Origin: Planococcus citri
Lineage: Eukaryota > Arthropoda > Insecta > Hemiptera > Pseudococcidae
Reading direction: 5' to 3'
Length of the DNA: 64,000 nucleotides
NCBI RefSeq assembly: GCF_950023065.1
Contig: NC_088678.1
Location: forward strand, 31,610,580-31,674,579
Shown: positions 37,769-49,542 of the stretch, piece by piece
How positions within the stretch are numbered: the stretch's first letter is position 1
Layout: every line of letters begins with the position of its first letter
Program-made: the position numbers and the translations under genes
Notes under the pieces: model-generated
Database searches by the model: none
Told to the model about the DNA's origin: nothing
What the model saw: only the letters and a program-made list of their open reading frames with translations

Positions 37769-38836
37769 TACAGGGTGTCCTATCTAGATGAAGTCTCCTT
37801 CCATATAGGTCACATAGGCAACCAATCGTGAATCCATAATATACTGGTACGTGTTTGCTTGACGTACTACATATTTGAAAGGGTGAGGAAGGGAGAGGGG
37901 GGTCGAGTTTCTAATCATGATCACATTGCAAGGCAAAAAATGAAAAAAATTGCTTAAAGATTAATCATTTTTACCATTTTTATAGATGATAGGTACCTAC
38001 ATAGTGAAAAATGTCACTCCTTACTAGTTTTCCAAAAACCAAGTTTTCTGATGAAAAAATTGAAAAAAGAACTTTACTCGTACGCATTTTCAAGAAAAAT
38101 TGAGGAAGCTGAGACTGAGAAAAAACTAGACTGCAGAATATGGAATTTTCCTACAGTAGAAAGAGCATTTTTTTTTCAAGGTCGAGATATCCTTCAGAAA
38201 ATATTTTCATCAAAATTTAAAAGTTCAGTATGAATTGAACATTTTTTTTTTTTTTTTTTTAGAACTGAGTAACAGTGGCCCCCTTCTCCCTCGCCAAAAA
38301 CCATATTTTTTCCTCTAATTCAAAAAAAAATTTAACATGAATTCTCTATTTTTATTAAGCTGTTCAATAAATTTTCAACAATATTTTAATGAATAAAAAA
38401 GTTTTTAAACATTTTTTGAAGGTTGATACTTGATGGATTTTTAGTTTTTAGAAATCAATCGATCAAGAAATTCTGAATTTTTGATGGATTAAGATAGATG
38501 GCTGAATACTTTATCATTGAAAATATCAACGTTTTTTTCCAAACAATAGTAATATGTGACGTGATGGGACAAAATCGACCTTCGGACCTAAAAAATTATT
38601 TTTCACTTTTTGACGGATTTTTGGTACTCGGACATTCAAAAATCATTTAAAACCACTCAGAAGTCCCTATGATTTGCATAGCTCCATAATACATGGTAAT
38701 CCAGTCAGAAGTGTGCTCATTTTTTTTATTTTTTTTATTTTTTTTATTTATTTTTTATTTTTTCATTATTTCAACTTTTAAATCGACCTGGAGGCGAAAC
38801 AAAGCGCTCTACGAGAAAAATACATCGAGCAAAGTT

Positions 38837-39030
38837 GTAGAGAATTGAATTTCCAAAAACCTACAAGAGGTTTATTTTTCTCCTAAATGCATAGTTTTTC
38901 CGTTTTTCTCAAAAAACAAAAACCTCATGATGATTACCATAAAATTTCTGTTTTTTGAGAAAAATGGAAAAACTATGCATTTAGGAGAAAAATAAACCTC
39001 TTATAGGTTTTTGGAAATTTAATTCTCTAC
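38837..39030. repeat. Near-perfect 194-bp hairpin
   Basis: Arms of about 85 bp (38837-38921 and 38946-39030) are inverted copies, for example gtagagaattgaatttcc against ggaaatttaattctctac, and ctaaatgcatagtttttcc against its complement. The loop is about 25 bases. The left arm continues from the ctggaggcgaaacaaagcg repeat at 38785. It would give a long stable stem if transcribed. Confidence 0.8.
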
Positions 39031-39034
39031 ACAA

Positions 39035-39540
39035 AGGCATTGAAGAGAACAAATTAGTTGACAAAATGGCAAAAGAAGCAGCCTCACTTCAACCAGTACC
39101 AAACATACCAGTCCACAGTGTTGACTTCAAAACTGTGGAGAAAAACCAGATACTCCGAATGGTCTAATAATTGGAATTGTATCAACACAATATCTAATAA
39201 ACTGAGATCCATCAAACCTTCAGCCAAATTCTGGTCCACCTCCTAACAAATAAACCACCAAGAGGAAACAGTTCTGTGTAAAATGCGTATTGGTCACTCT
39301 AAACTTACTCATGCGTATCTCCTTGAAAACCCCCTCCTCTTTTGTGTACCCTATGTTCTGTCCAAATCACAATCCAGCACATTTCAGTAGTCTGTCCAAA
39401 GTACCGCAAATTGAGAAATAATTTTAAACTACCAACTACTTTACCAGACATTCTACTTGATGACCCACAGACCATAACCAACCTATTCAAGTTTCTTCAA
39501 TCCAGTAGACTTTTAACTCAACTGTAACCTTTTTACCTGC
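39035..39540 (+). pseudogene. LINE (jockey-type) ORF2 3' fragment, frameshifted
   Basis: The first part reads as an RNase-H end (ENKLVDKMAKEAASLQPVP) and stops at about 39166. After a break comes CKMRIGHSKLTHAYLLENP, then in another frame LCSVQITIQHISVVCPKYRKL and a tail ending SSRLLTQL at 39525. These are the RIGHxxLTHxYLL and CxxC...HxxxxC motifs of jockey-type ORF2 C-termini. Two or more frameshifts and stops make it dead. It starts directly after the hairpin. Confidence 0.75.
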
Positions 39541-39665
39541 CGTGCCTCTGGCCTTTGTTGCAGTAAAGGCATATTAATGGAAAAAAGTAAACCGTAAGTA
39601 AAAATAAGTGATTTGAAAATTTTAAACTGCTCAGTAGAACCCTAAAAATGGTCATGGATTGTGAC

Positions 39666-40080
39666 CAGGGCTGTTAAATTACCGCAATTTATTCGCTGGT
39701 AAGATATGGCGGTAAAATACGGTATTTTACGGTATTTATGGTATTTTACTAATTTGGATATGAAGAGTTATTTTTTGTAGTTTGACTTCGAAGTTGTGAA
39801 CTTCTGACCTGCCTCTGAAGTAAATTTTCATCTGTTTTAGGTGTTATTAAAGATTATAGAAAATTTTCCATGGACATTTTTTGGAAATTTATGGGGAAAA
39901 TTTTTGGTAACTTTCAAATCATAAATTTTCATAGAAATTTGGAAATTTATGAAGGAAAGATGGGAAAAAAGTGTTAATTTGGCTTTTTGGTAAATTATGG
40001 TAAAATACGGTAATAAACTGTTGGTAAAATATGGTAAAATACCGCCGTAATTTACCAACAAAAATTACCTTACAGCCCTG
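39666..40080. mobile_element. hAT-type MITE, 415 bp
   Basis: The ends are CAGGGCTGT and its complement ACAGCCCTG, flanked by a perfect 8-bp duplication ATTGTGAC (39658-39665 and 40081-40088). CAGGG ends and an 8-bp duplication are typical of hAT elements. The interior is built from words like ggtaaaatacggtatttt in both orientations. No transposase is present, so it is non-autonomous. Confidence 0.9.
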
Positions 40081-40631
40081 ATTGTGACACAAATAGCATA
40101 GATCGACGCAGACTCTCAAATACTTTCATTTAGAACTGGGCCATTTTTCCCTAAACAGGTTGGGTAGCGATAGGAGCAAAAAAACTATTATTTTTTCAAA
40201 AAGTCTCTCTCTTCAAGGGCCCAGTTTACCCCTTCAAGGGCACCCCCACAGCTAAAAATTTTTCTGAGTAATTTTCAATTCAAAATGAAGGTTTCCGTCG
40301 AATTTAGTCAAAATCCGCTGGATTTTTTTCGGATCCACCCTAATGCAATTGTTTCTTAAGAACCATTTTTGCCCGAGTATTTCAAATTAAGTAGATACAT
40401 AAGTATAATAATTATGTATGTACCTACATTTAACTTTTTTTAAAATGATGATTTGCTATAAATTTGATTCTTTAGTACATAAATCCAAAATAAATTTTCC
40501 TGCTTGAATAACGTAGCCTACAGCACCTTTGATTTCAAGAACTAGGCAAACCATGATACACGAATTGAAGATGGGCTGCTCATATTATTAGATGAGGGAC
40601 ACAACTTGACTCACAATCAGGACACCCTGTA

Positions 40632-42785
40632 CAGCAATTCGCTAGCAAAAAGACATCCAACGCACAGCTACCTTTAAACTCACAGTACCACAAAATGATC
40701 ACATAAAATTTCTTCCAACTTATAAGCTTCCACTCACGATTCTCCTCTTTTTTCCCCAACAAATGAAATTGTCTGAAAACACGCGAGATACGAGTACCTA
40801 TATCGAAATAATAGCGCGATACCTACGTGTTTTCGATCAGCCTTAACGCGACCAACGGACCGACCTACGATGACGTCGTCGCAGTCGTTCCATAAGGCTG
40901 CAAAGGCTGCTGTACAGCCACAGAAGACGGCAATGGCGCAACTTTTGGAAACCATCTTCAGCATAGAGAGTGCGTTATTTTTAACCGCACAACGTGCCGC
41001 GCTATACGGATCAACGTCAGCTCGCTATGAGAAAAAGAACCGACTACCCGAAAATGTAATATATGAATGAAATGGGGAAGAAAAACCAATTTCAAGTATC
41101 GCGAAAGTAATATTGTTATTTAATCGATAGGTATCGAGCACATATATACGGATACACAACACACACATATATCCTATACTACTCGTATATACGATATAGC
41201 ATAGCCACGGTGGCCAGCCCGAACCAACAACAGAGTAACGCTTCTCATTTCGCTCTCTCCCTCTGGTTTTTATACTATACAGGACCGAACGTAAATGGAT
41301 AGCGAACGAGGGGCAGCGCCAACTAAACTGAAATCGAATTGTCAATTTTCCGCGTGGTTTATCCTTTACAATCTGATTCAGGAGAGCGAGAAGGAAAAGA
41401 CAGGAAATAACCTCGTCAGAAAATAGCTTTTCTCTCAATCAAATTGCTGTTTTCCCTTTTTTTTCTCTTTCTCTCTGTTTCTCTCTTTTTTTTTCACCCT
41501 CGTCTCCCTTCGCATCTCCGGCTAAACGGCAACCTGCCTACACCACACACTTTACTCTTGGATTTTCCTTCTTTGTCGACTATTCTTCTGTTTCGCGGCA
41601 ACGACGACGTCGACGACGACGGTTTACTCTTTTATCTATTCCATCATAATGCAATTACCGGCAGCGTTTTCATCAACTTTTACGATTGTTTCCACAAATG
41701 AACAATTTGCCAAATGTCTTGTGTATAAATATTAGCTCTCTCTCGCTTTATATCGGTATTAAACTCCTATACACTGTGTGCCGTTCGTTTGACTTTTCTA
41801 CCACTTTTTCGTCTGCTCAACCATACTATGTACTTGCTCCTAATGTCGAGGTTTTTCCTATACTGTTTATTCGCGACTTCCAAGTTGCTACAGCAGTTTC
41901 TATTTCCCTCCCCATTCTTACCCCATCGTTATTTGTAATGAAATTGCAGTCAATTACTACACGTTGATAGAATTTTTTCGTATTGCCACTGACGACAATT
42001 TGCCGTCTTCGTGTCCACCGTCATCTTGTTACAGTCATTTGCGAAATCCCCTCGTTGTTTTTACAACAGTTTTCTCGTTATTTCATCGTCAATGCTTGAC
42101 CGAAACCTCAGTTTTCAAGCATTCAATAAGTAGTAAATACTTCTTATCGATAGAAGGTAACTATACTAAACGAGAATGTTTTATAGCAATGGATCACACA
42201 TAAAAATAATAAGACATGCCTAAATTGCCTACACCAATTTATTTCCCATACTCTATCTCTCCGCGCGAGAGCGCCAGCCAGGTGACTAACTTTCCAGACA
42301 ACCCTCGTATCAAAATTATTGTGAAAATGATTAACTCTGGATTTAAGTAGGTAAAAACTTTTCATTCAAGGACTTGCACTGTTTGAAATTAGGAAAATCT
42401 AATAGTCCATTGGAGGCTCCAAAACATCTTGAGACCTTCACTGATCGATTTATTTTTGAGGTTTAAAAATACACTATAATTCAACTTTCAGTTTTCTACC
42501 TACCTCAATTTATTAAATTTCAATTTTTTTTATTGGGAAGAAGCCTGTTATCGTTAGAACTAGAATGATTAAGTAGGAAGAGAGATCAATAATGACCTTC
42601 TTGGTGGTTTGGTCAATAAATATCCCTTTAGTGGGGAGATTTATCTTATACCTAGCGTCCTAGCTAGCTTGGATAGGCTTTCCTTTCAATTAATCAAACC
42701 AGACTAAGATACACAAATTACATAATAAAAGAACAATATAAGACAGGTACTATGTATAGGTTTATTTTTTATTTCATTAAAGTTT
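40632..42785. other. Non-coding; CpG-richer patch at 40780-41700
   Basis: No convincing gene. 40840-41050 and 41500-41660 carry more CpG than the surroundings (gacgtcgtcgcagtcg, cgacgacgtcgacgacg). A pyrimidine-rich stretch covers 41440-41520. Open frames of up to 137 codons on both strands overlap each other and show no recognisable domain. Regulatory DNA is possible. Confidence 0.35.
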
Positions 42786-42794
42786 CAACAGCAT

Positions 42795-43262
42795 TCATCG
42801 TATTATACCAAATATATCGTCGTCGTGGTTCCTTGTCCTTAACAGGACATTGGAAATCACATTTTTGTGGTACCCTAACAGGGTGAGGCGAATGTATATT
42901 GCCACTGTGATTATTCTGGGGAATCAACGTTGTTTTGAGCTTTCACGTAGTAGTTTCCCATTGCTTTCTACGCTATCTACAAAGTAGCTCATACATCACT
43001 AGCCAGGATTTTACAACCCTGAGTTCTGTAATCACCTCTACCTATAGTTGCTCAACCAGTTACAGCTTTTTGATACCGACAACAGATTGCGTGCATTTCT
43101 GTTGCCTCTGCTGTTCTGGTGCTTGGAACTTAACGTGTAATAGATGTTAAACGCACTACAATGTATACATTACACGTTAACGCCTGCATCTCTAGTGGGA
43201 TTTGAACCCACGACCTCTTGTTCAGAAAGTCGTGGCTCAACCCACTACGCCACTGAGCGAAC
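42795..43262 (-). mobile_element. Full-length tRNA-headed SINE
   Basis: Read on the minus strand, the head (43262-43180) has an A box (agtggcgtagtggg) and a B box (gggttcaaatccc). A body follows containing gatgtatgagctactttgtag, caatgggaaactactacg and ttcgcctcaccctgttaggg, ending with ggaaccacgacgacgat near 42815. The body from about 43045 to 42815 matches the 5'-truncated copy at 53203-53410. Two copies at different sites, one splitting a LINE, establish it as a mobile family. Confidence 0.8.
43180..43262 (-). promoter_or_regulatory. Internal RNA polymerase III promoter of the SINE
   Basis: The A-box-like tggcgtagtggg and the B-box ggttcaaatcc lie about 35 bases apart, as in a tRNA gene. 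The acceptor stem does not close, so a functional tRNA is unlikely. Confidence 0.55.
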
Positions 43263-43626
43263 CGATATATAGCATGCAACAAATGCGATCCGATTTAATA
43301 AATAAGATGGGTACCAAAGAAGGTACAATTCTCTTGAAGATCACAGCAATTAACTGACATTGAAATCTTATCAAAATATATTTGTTATATTTCAGATAGG
43401 TGAAATAGGTTCTTACATTCAATCATAGAGGATCATTGTTCAATAATCACGATCAAATGACATCATCAATTAACTATGATTAGGCTATAATTAATTAGGT
43501 GGAGACACCACCATGTAAGCAACTACTTACAAAACAGTGCTGACCGTCTCACCACCTCTTTTCCTTAGCCTACCCCAATAATAGTGGCTGTTGGTGGCTG
43601 CTTTACTTTAAAGAGGATTTATAAAC

Positions 43627-43642
43627 ACACACACACACACCA
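43627..43642. repeat. (AC)n microsatellite
   Basis: A short run of about eight AC units following ttataaacac. Confidence 0.9.
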
Positions 43643-44130
43643 ATTTGTAGATACCATGGCTCATCCCAAATTGGCCGCAAAAGGTAAAATGATAACAGAA
43701 CCTTGGATCATCGTTTTTCTTGATAATTCCAACTTGATGAGTAAATAAAACATGTCACCACCAAGCAAGTATTGGGCTGCTACAAAAAACAATGCGATTT
43801 AAGATAAATCCTTGTCGCATAGCGATAAATAGAATTCATTGTTGATGAGACTCCTGTCACTGCAAATAGCTAGAATCAAGTGATTGTACATACTTCTGGT
43901 CTTTGGCGCATATTGCTAAGACCTTCAAGTACGTCCTCTATCACACTTTAAGTATATAATTTCCCACGTGACCATGCATCTTTACGAAGCCCACTTGACA
44001 GTGGATTGAGAATTTCTAGAAAAGCCTGTGGGAAAATGGCAGCCTGCTAGAAGCAGCCTCGGTTTAAGCGACTGTTCAAGTGGCTGATTCATTAAAATAT
44101 GGAATGAAATCTACCAAGAAACAAAAAAAG

Positions 44131-44216
44131 TTTCACCCTGACTGGGGATTGAACCCACGACTCCCACACGGTGATCTGGCATTCTTGCCACACAACTACC
44201 AGTGCAACGTAATGAA
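44131..44216 (-). repeat. tRNA-derived SINE head
   Basis: On the minus strand a B box (gggttcaatcccc, 44143-44155 complement) follows an A-box-like ttgcactggtagttgtg. The sequence ends agtcagggtgaaactttttttg, with a T run that could stop RNA polymerase III. Acceptor arms do not pair, so it is read as a SINE or tRNA pseudogene. Confidence 0.5.
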
Positions 44217-44239
44217 CTGGGTTTTCAAGCAGTATAAAT

Positions 44240-44870
44240 GAATCGGTGGGAACGGAAAGGTAACAAGTCACATTTTTGGAAAAAAAAATTTTCACGGATA
44301 TAGGGGTTTCAAAGTACGGCGGATCGACTGGTGATGTCAGATTTCCGCAAAACTGCCGGGAAAGTGGTATTTGGGCGCAGAAAAAGGACGGATCCGCATT
44401 TATGACTTTTTTGTAAAATTTTTTTGATTCCATGAAAAATAACTAACATTTTTGAGAAGACCATTTTTTGAAATTTAAGTTAATCTCTGAACTGAAAAAT
44501 GATGAAAAAATTAACAACTTCGGCAAAAAGTCTTAGAACTCAAGGGGTTTTTGGTCAATTTAAACGAGATAGCAGTCTAAATGATGTACTTAGATGTAGA
44601 ATCAAGCCCCATTCGTGCCCGAGCAATTTCAAAAGAAATTTTGTCGATTGGGTGCAGAAAGGGTCTAAGTCCCATTTGTTTAGGCAGCAACAGCGCCGGC
44701 GCACGTGAATATTTTTTTTTCTAAACAGAGCTAAAAATTGTGTCTTGGGGTCCTCTTTCAATGACCTTAAGCATGTTTACCAAAAATTTTTGATTTTCAA
44801 ATAAATCAGTTTTTTGTTATTCCTGAAAAGTGCGAAAATTGACTTAGCCCCTTTCCGTTCCCACCGATTC
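44240..44870. mobile_element. MITE with 21-bp inverted repeats, 631 bp
   Basis: The left end is gaatcggtgggaacggaaag and the right end its complement, ctttccgttcccaccgattc. Both flanks read AAAT (44236-44239 and 44871-44874), a candidate 4-bp duplication. The interior holds a tRNA-like fragment near 44575-44630 related to 19425-19512. No coding capacity. Confidence 0.75.
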
Positions 44871-44874
44871 AAAT

Positions 44875-47800
44875 GTACCGCACTATACCTTCTTTAACTT
44901 TAATTTTTTTAAAGTAAATTGTGCACCCATGTTGAGCATGTGCACTAGAGTACCAGTGTGACCACACATAAAAAAATTGACGTTTTCTTAGGTAATTAGC
45001 GAACTAGCGAATCAGCAAATAAACAAGCCATCAGCTATTCGCTGATTGCAAGAGAGTTTTTGCATTTACCTTTTGCTTATTGGGTGATCTAAATTCTAAT
45101 GCTGTATGCTTTTGAATAGTTCTGCAACAAATCTTGATGGTATGATCAATATAATCTCACCTCAGACATACACAAAATATCGTAATTTATTTTATTTTGA
45201 AAAATTATTAATTTTTCTGAATTTACCCTTTCAATTCTTGTATAGATACTTAGAAAGATGCCCGATTTTTATAAAATTAAATTCAAAATAATCTTTTTAC
45301 TACACGAAATACCGTTAGATATATTTTATTTTGGAAAATTACAAACTTCACCGATTCGATTTGTTTTTCGTTGTTGAAAAAAAAAATGAAAGTAACCCGC
45401 CAAAGTTATATCTACAATTTCAGTTTTGGCTTATTACATACATCCTCGCCGTTTTATCTTCATTTTCATATCGAATTGAAATCGGAATTTAGAAACAAAT
45501 AAACGTAGCTAATTATTTTTGCATATTATTGCTTAGCATTTTAAAATTCTACTCGATGACGACGACGACGACCATGAAAAAGTGGTTACAATAGAGTTTT
45601 TTCGCGCTTCGCGCAAAAACTCTAAAATCTGCTGCTTAAAATGCAGCTCAAAAGCGGCTGTTTTTCCGGCATTTTTTTCACAAGCAAGAACTGAGGGCTA
45701 CTCAAGTGACTGATTTTATAAAAGTAGCCGCTTCCAACAGGCGTTTTTTTCACCGGCAGTTTACTGTCATTTTCCCGCGCATTCTAAGTGGCAGTTTTTG
45801 TGAAAAAAAGGCGAATTTTGGTGGAAAAACAGCGAATCTATTGTCAAGTGGGTATGGGATATAAATAGAATGACATAAGGATGCATTATTAGAATAACCA
45901 CCTAAGCAGTGAAGGCATATTGCACCATATCATGCCCTTTGACTTTTCAAAAATTCGTTCAATTTCAGAACCTAACATGTTACCTAGTTTCTTTACAAGA
46001 GAGGTATTGTGAGTCGAGATGGTTGGATTATAGTTGTATGATGTTCGGAAATTTCAATTTTTCTCCCCTCTCTCCTCTTTTTCACTTCGTCCGACTTGAC
46101 ACAAGAATTTGAAAACTCCTTAGTTGATTTATTGCTTCTACGAATCGAAAAACCACAGATAACCGTTTTAAATACTCAAAATCAGATAACGAACTATAAC
46201 TTCAAAACTGTCAAAAATCCGCACAACTCATCCACTCGTGGAAAAAAAATCACGAAAGAAAGATGCCAACACTGCCAAACAGTATACTTATGCACCTCTG
46301 CTTCCCCACAATTCAGCAGGCAAAACAGCAGCGGTGAAATCACACGCGATCGCGAATTCATTTTACTATTTAAATACTACGGTTGATTTCTAATTAGGCA
46401 CGTTATTCATGAGTATAATGAAACCTATAATTTGATACCTTTATTCGACGTTTAATGAAGTTAATAGCATTAACTAACCTACCGGAAATTCTAGTTACAA
46501 TGTAATTTCACGAAACAATAAATCTCTAATTACATACTCGGCGTTCGGTAATTAGAAAAAATAGGTTAAGACAATCAGAAATCGTTTGTTCGGTACAAAA
46601 ATACTCGTAGTATAACTCTCGGTTCGGCGTATACGTATTAATTTCATATTATCTGCGACTCTTTTACCTTTGCATCGACGACTACGACGACGACTCACAT
46701 ACATAAAAAAATTACACATCGGGATCTCGCTCTGCCCCTCCTGTTGTGCCCTGTGACAGAAAAACTATAGACTATATGCACGATGACGATGGAAAAAGGT
46801 ACTATTAGGCAATAGCAACGAAAAACAAATGCTGTGTACTTGAACGAGTATAATAATTATACACGAAAAAAAAATAGAAGAAGAAAAAAACTTAATTATA
46901 CAGTTTTTCTGTTATACTATATTATACGATACTGGAGAAGAGAGTTAAAAGGCAGTATTTTTTTTATATTCCAGAGCTACCTTTCGGACGACGACGATGG
47001 CAACGTGATCCCCGCGCACGCCTTCACGTACATATCCAATTAGTCTAATTGCCTCTTTATTATGTATAAAAAGAACTTTATTTTTTTTCTATTTACAACT
47101 TGTAACCCGCCAGTGTGGAGGATAAAAAAAGCTCCATACAGTCGGAATACGGTACGGTACGGTGGTGGTACCTCTGTCTATACTTTTATCAAACACGGGG
47201 TTCTCAACTTTTCATGTACCTATATTACAAAATTATCAGAAATATGCCAAAAAAATAACAGGTTATTTAAAATTCAAACTAATTAACTAACCTATAGGCT
47301 ACACTTCACGTACCTACATATAAACCAATTAGGTACTATTCTATTAATCTATCGATACCTATCTCGTATACAGTCGAAGCGTATAGGTATGAACTTCTAC
47401 CGCCCGATTAATTGAAACAGATAACTACAGGTATCGATCACAGGTGAGAAGGAGGGTCTATAGGTTATTATACTCGATACTTTCAACGCTGTCATAATTT
47501 TTTTTTCAAATCTTCTCAGCGAGCGTAGGTATAATAGTTATAAACGTATTTATTGAAAATTCTTTTTACACGTATTTTATTCTCTTCAACACTTCGAATT
47601 GTATGCAGAGACTTCCCTTTTGTTTCTTTTCTCTCTATCAACTTCCTTCTCTTATACGATAATTCTACACAGATAATCCTATTTCAATAAATTGTTGTAT
47701 AATCTTCCAATAATGCTTCTTGGTGCGTATCAACAAACGTCAAATAGCAAATTAATTTCACTCGTTTCCTTCTTAGAGTATGGTGTTAGATTAGGATTGT

Positions 47801-49540
47801 TTGTGTGTGTGATTTTTTATCACCGTATTTTACTCTTACATACTTACGAGTAGAAAAAAATAAAAAATGAAAAATTGCTTTTTATGGTCTTACTCAGTTA
47901 CAAAGACCACATTGTTTTTTTTTCGTAGATTTTCATTTTTATTATTTTCAAGATAATCAAAAAATACTTCGTAAGCAATTTTTCTTCCAATTTTAATTTT
48001 TTGAAAATTTTCCTGTGAAAAATTTGACTTTATTAATCAGGGTGTCCATTCTCCCGGAAAGTTTGAAAAAGTCAAGGAATTTGGTCGATCTGAAAAAATC
48101 AGAGAATTTTGTAATTTTTACGAAAAATCCCTGGAGTTTTGAAAAATGATCAATTTCAAATTTCGGATATGGGCCTGTGATGAAAGAAAAGCATTATTTT
48201 TTACTCCCCGATTTACAAATTTTCAAAGACTTTTGCCCTCGCTTCACTCGAGCTTGTTTTCTTATCTTTTTCGAAATCAAGATGAAAATTTCTTTTAAAA
48301 AATCAAGATTTAAAGCCAAAAACATGAACGTCTCACAAAAAAAAACATCGTTTTTATGTCTCCCGAAATACAAAATTTCAAGAGTTTTCACCATCCCTAT
48401 GGCATGTCTTGTTTTCTTTTTCAAAATCAACTTCTTTCAAAAAAAAAACATCATTCAAATTCTAAATTTTAAAAACCAAAAAATAAACTCGTTTTTAGAC
48501 CCCCCCCCCTCGAAACTTCTTTAATTTAAAAAATTGGGTAAGTACACATATATAGAAAAATTTGAAAAAATGATCTTAAAAAACCAAAAAAAAAAATTCC
48601 CACCAAGTTTAAATAAGGACCACTCTATTGAGCACACAGTCATGCTTGGAAAAACTGGGCACAACTGTAGATCTATTAACGATATTATTTGAAGCTCATG
48701 AAGTTCGAAAAAATTTGACCCCCTCCCACGCCACCTGATCGCATAAGTAATTAATTTTTCAAGAATCTGGAAAATTGGAGAAATTGGTCTGGAAAACCTG
48801 AAAAAGTCAGGGAAAATCATTTCCAGAAATGAGTGGACACCCTGTCATTTTTTAAATAAAATTACCAGAATTTTATCTATTGTGGTCGAAAAGGCTATGA
48901 GTTAAAACTTTGATCGTAGAAGATATACCTGCAGACCTTACACCTATTAACAAAAAAATATTTGAATAAATTTTGTTATTAATAGAGGAACATTACGAAA
49001 ACAATTAATTGATACTTCGGACGATTATCTCATTAGTATCACATCAAATTTATTACGGATGATCAAAAAATTCTCAATATTCACAACAATTAATAGCCCA
49101 ACATAGGAATATCCCTAAATCAGTATTAAAAAGGAAATGAAATGCTCGTACAAAAATGAAGTTTTTATTTGATTACAGCAAAAAAATTACACAGGTAGCT
49201 TTTGGCGGAACTGTAATTAAAGATCATTCTTCAGCTAACGAAGCCTTTTACTCTTTCATCTTTGAGATCAAATCGAGAACGAATTAATTGCGCTATTCAT
49301 ATTGGAAAATTAATTGGCGTTATTTAACTATACTTTATTTATATAAAGTTTTCTTCGTTGATTTATCCTTTTATAGTTTATTTTTCGGTACGAGGTTTTC
49401 TCGAAACAGTCTGAATAAAGTTTGGTCTACGTGAAAATACCAAACGTAAGGTAATTTAGGTAGAGATACAACATATTGGCAATTGTAAACATGAACGGAA
49501 ATACTCTTATGTAATATATAAGAACGAGTACATATGGATA
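44875..49540. other. Non-coding stretch
   Basis: Mostly AT-rich. A near-perfect hairpin (agagttttttcgcgcttcgcg... at 45593-45621) stands out. 46390-46570 is rich in taatta sites. 48044-48836 is bounded by cagggtgtcca and tggacaccctg and contains diverged gaaaaagtcagggaa phrases, probably an old element shared with the stretch ending at 54688. No gene was supported. Confidence 0.4.
48044..48836. mobile_element. Probable old inverted-repeat element (CAGGGTGTCCA ends)
   Basis: The left end CAGGGTGTCCATT and right end complement TGGACACCCTG bracket ~790 bp. Both ends are followed inward by gaaaaagtca(a/g)gga-like words. The flanks ttattaat and tcattttt do not form a clear duplication. The same right end and inner words occur at 54640-54688. 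Confidence 0.5.
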
Positions 49541-49542
49541 GC

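Larger units (their letters stand above)
37771..40629. mobile_element. Possible Tc1/mariner-like composite element, ends only
   Basis: The left end tacagggtgtcct (37769) and right end aggacaccctgta (40619-40631) form an 11-bp inverted repeat, each next to TA. The 2.9-kb interior has no transposase but holds a hairpin, a LINE fragment and a hAT MITE. The inverted repeat is short and similar CAGGGTGT ends occur elsewhere (6534, 48044, 52656, 54688). The pairing could therefore be chance. Confidence 0.3.

Noticed and set aside
37771..40629. A firm Tc1/mariner element call
   Set aside because: Only 11 bp of inverted repeat and no transposase; kept as a low-confidence feature.
41025..41438. 137-codon open frame on the minus strand
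   Set aside because: Overlaps other open frames in a CpG-richer patch and shows no known motif.
43180..43262. Functional tRNA gene
   Set aside because: A and B boxes are present but the acceptor stem does not pair and the sequence continues into a SINE body found elsewhere.
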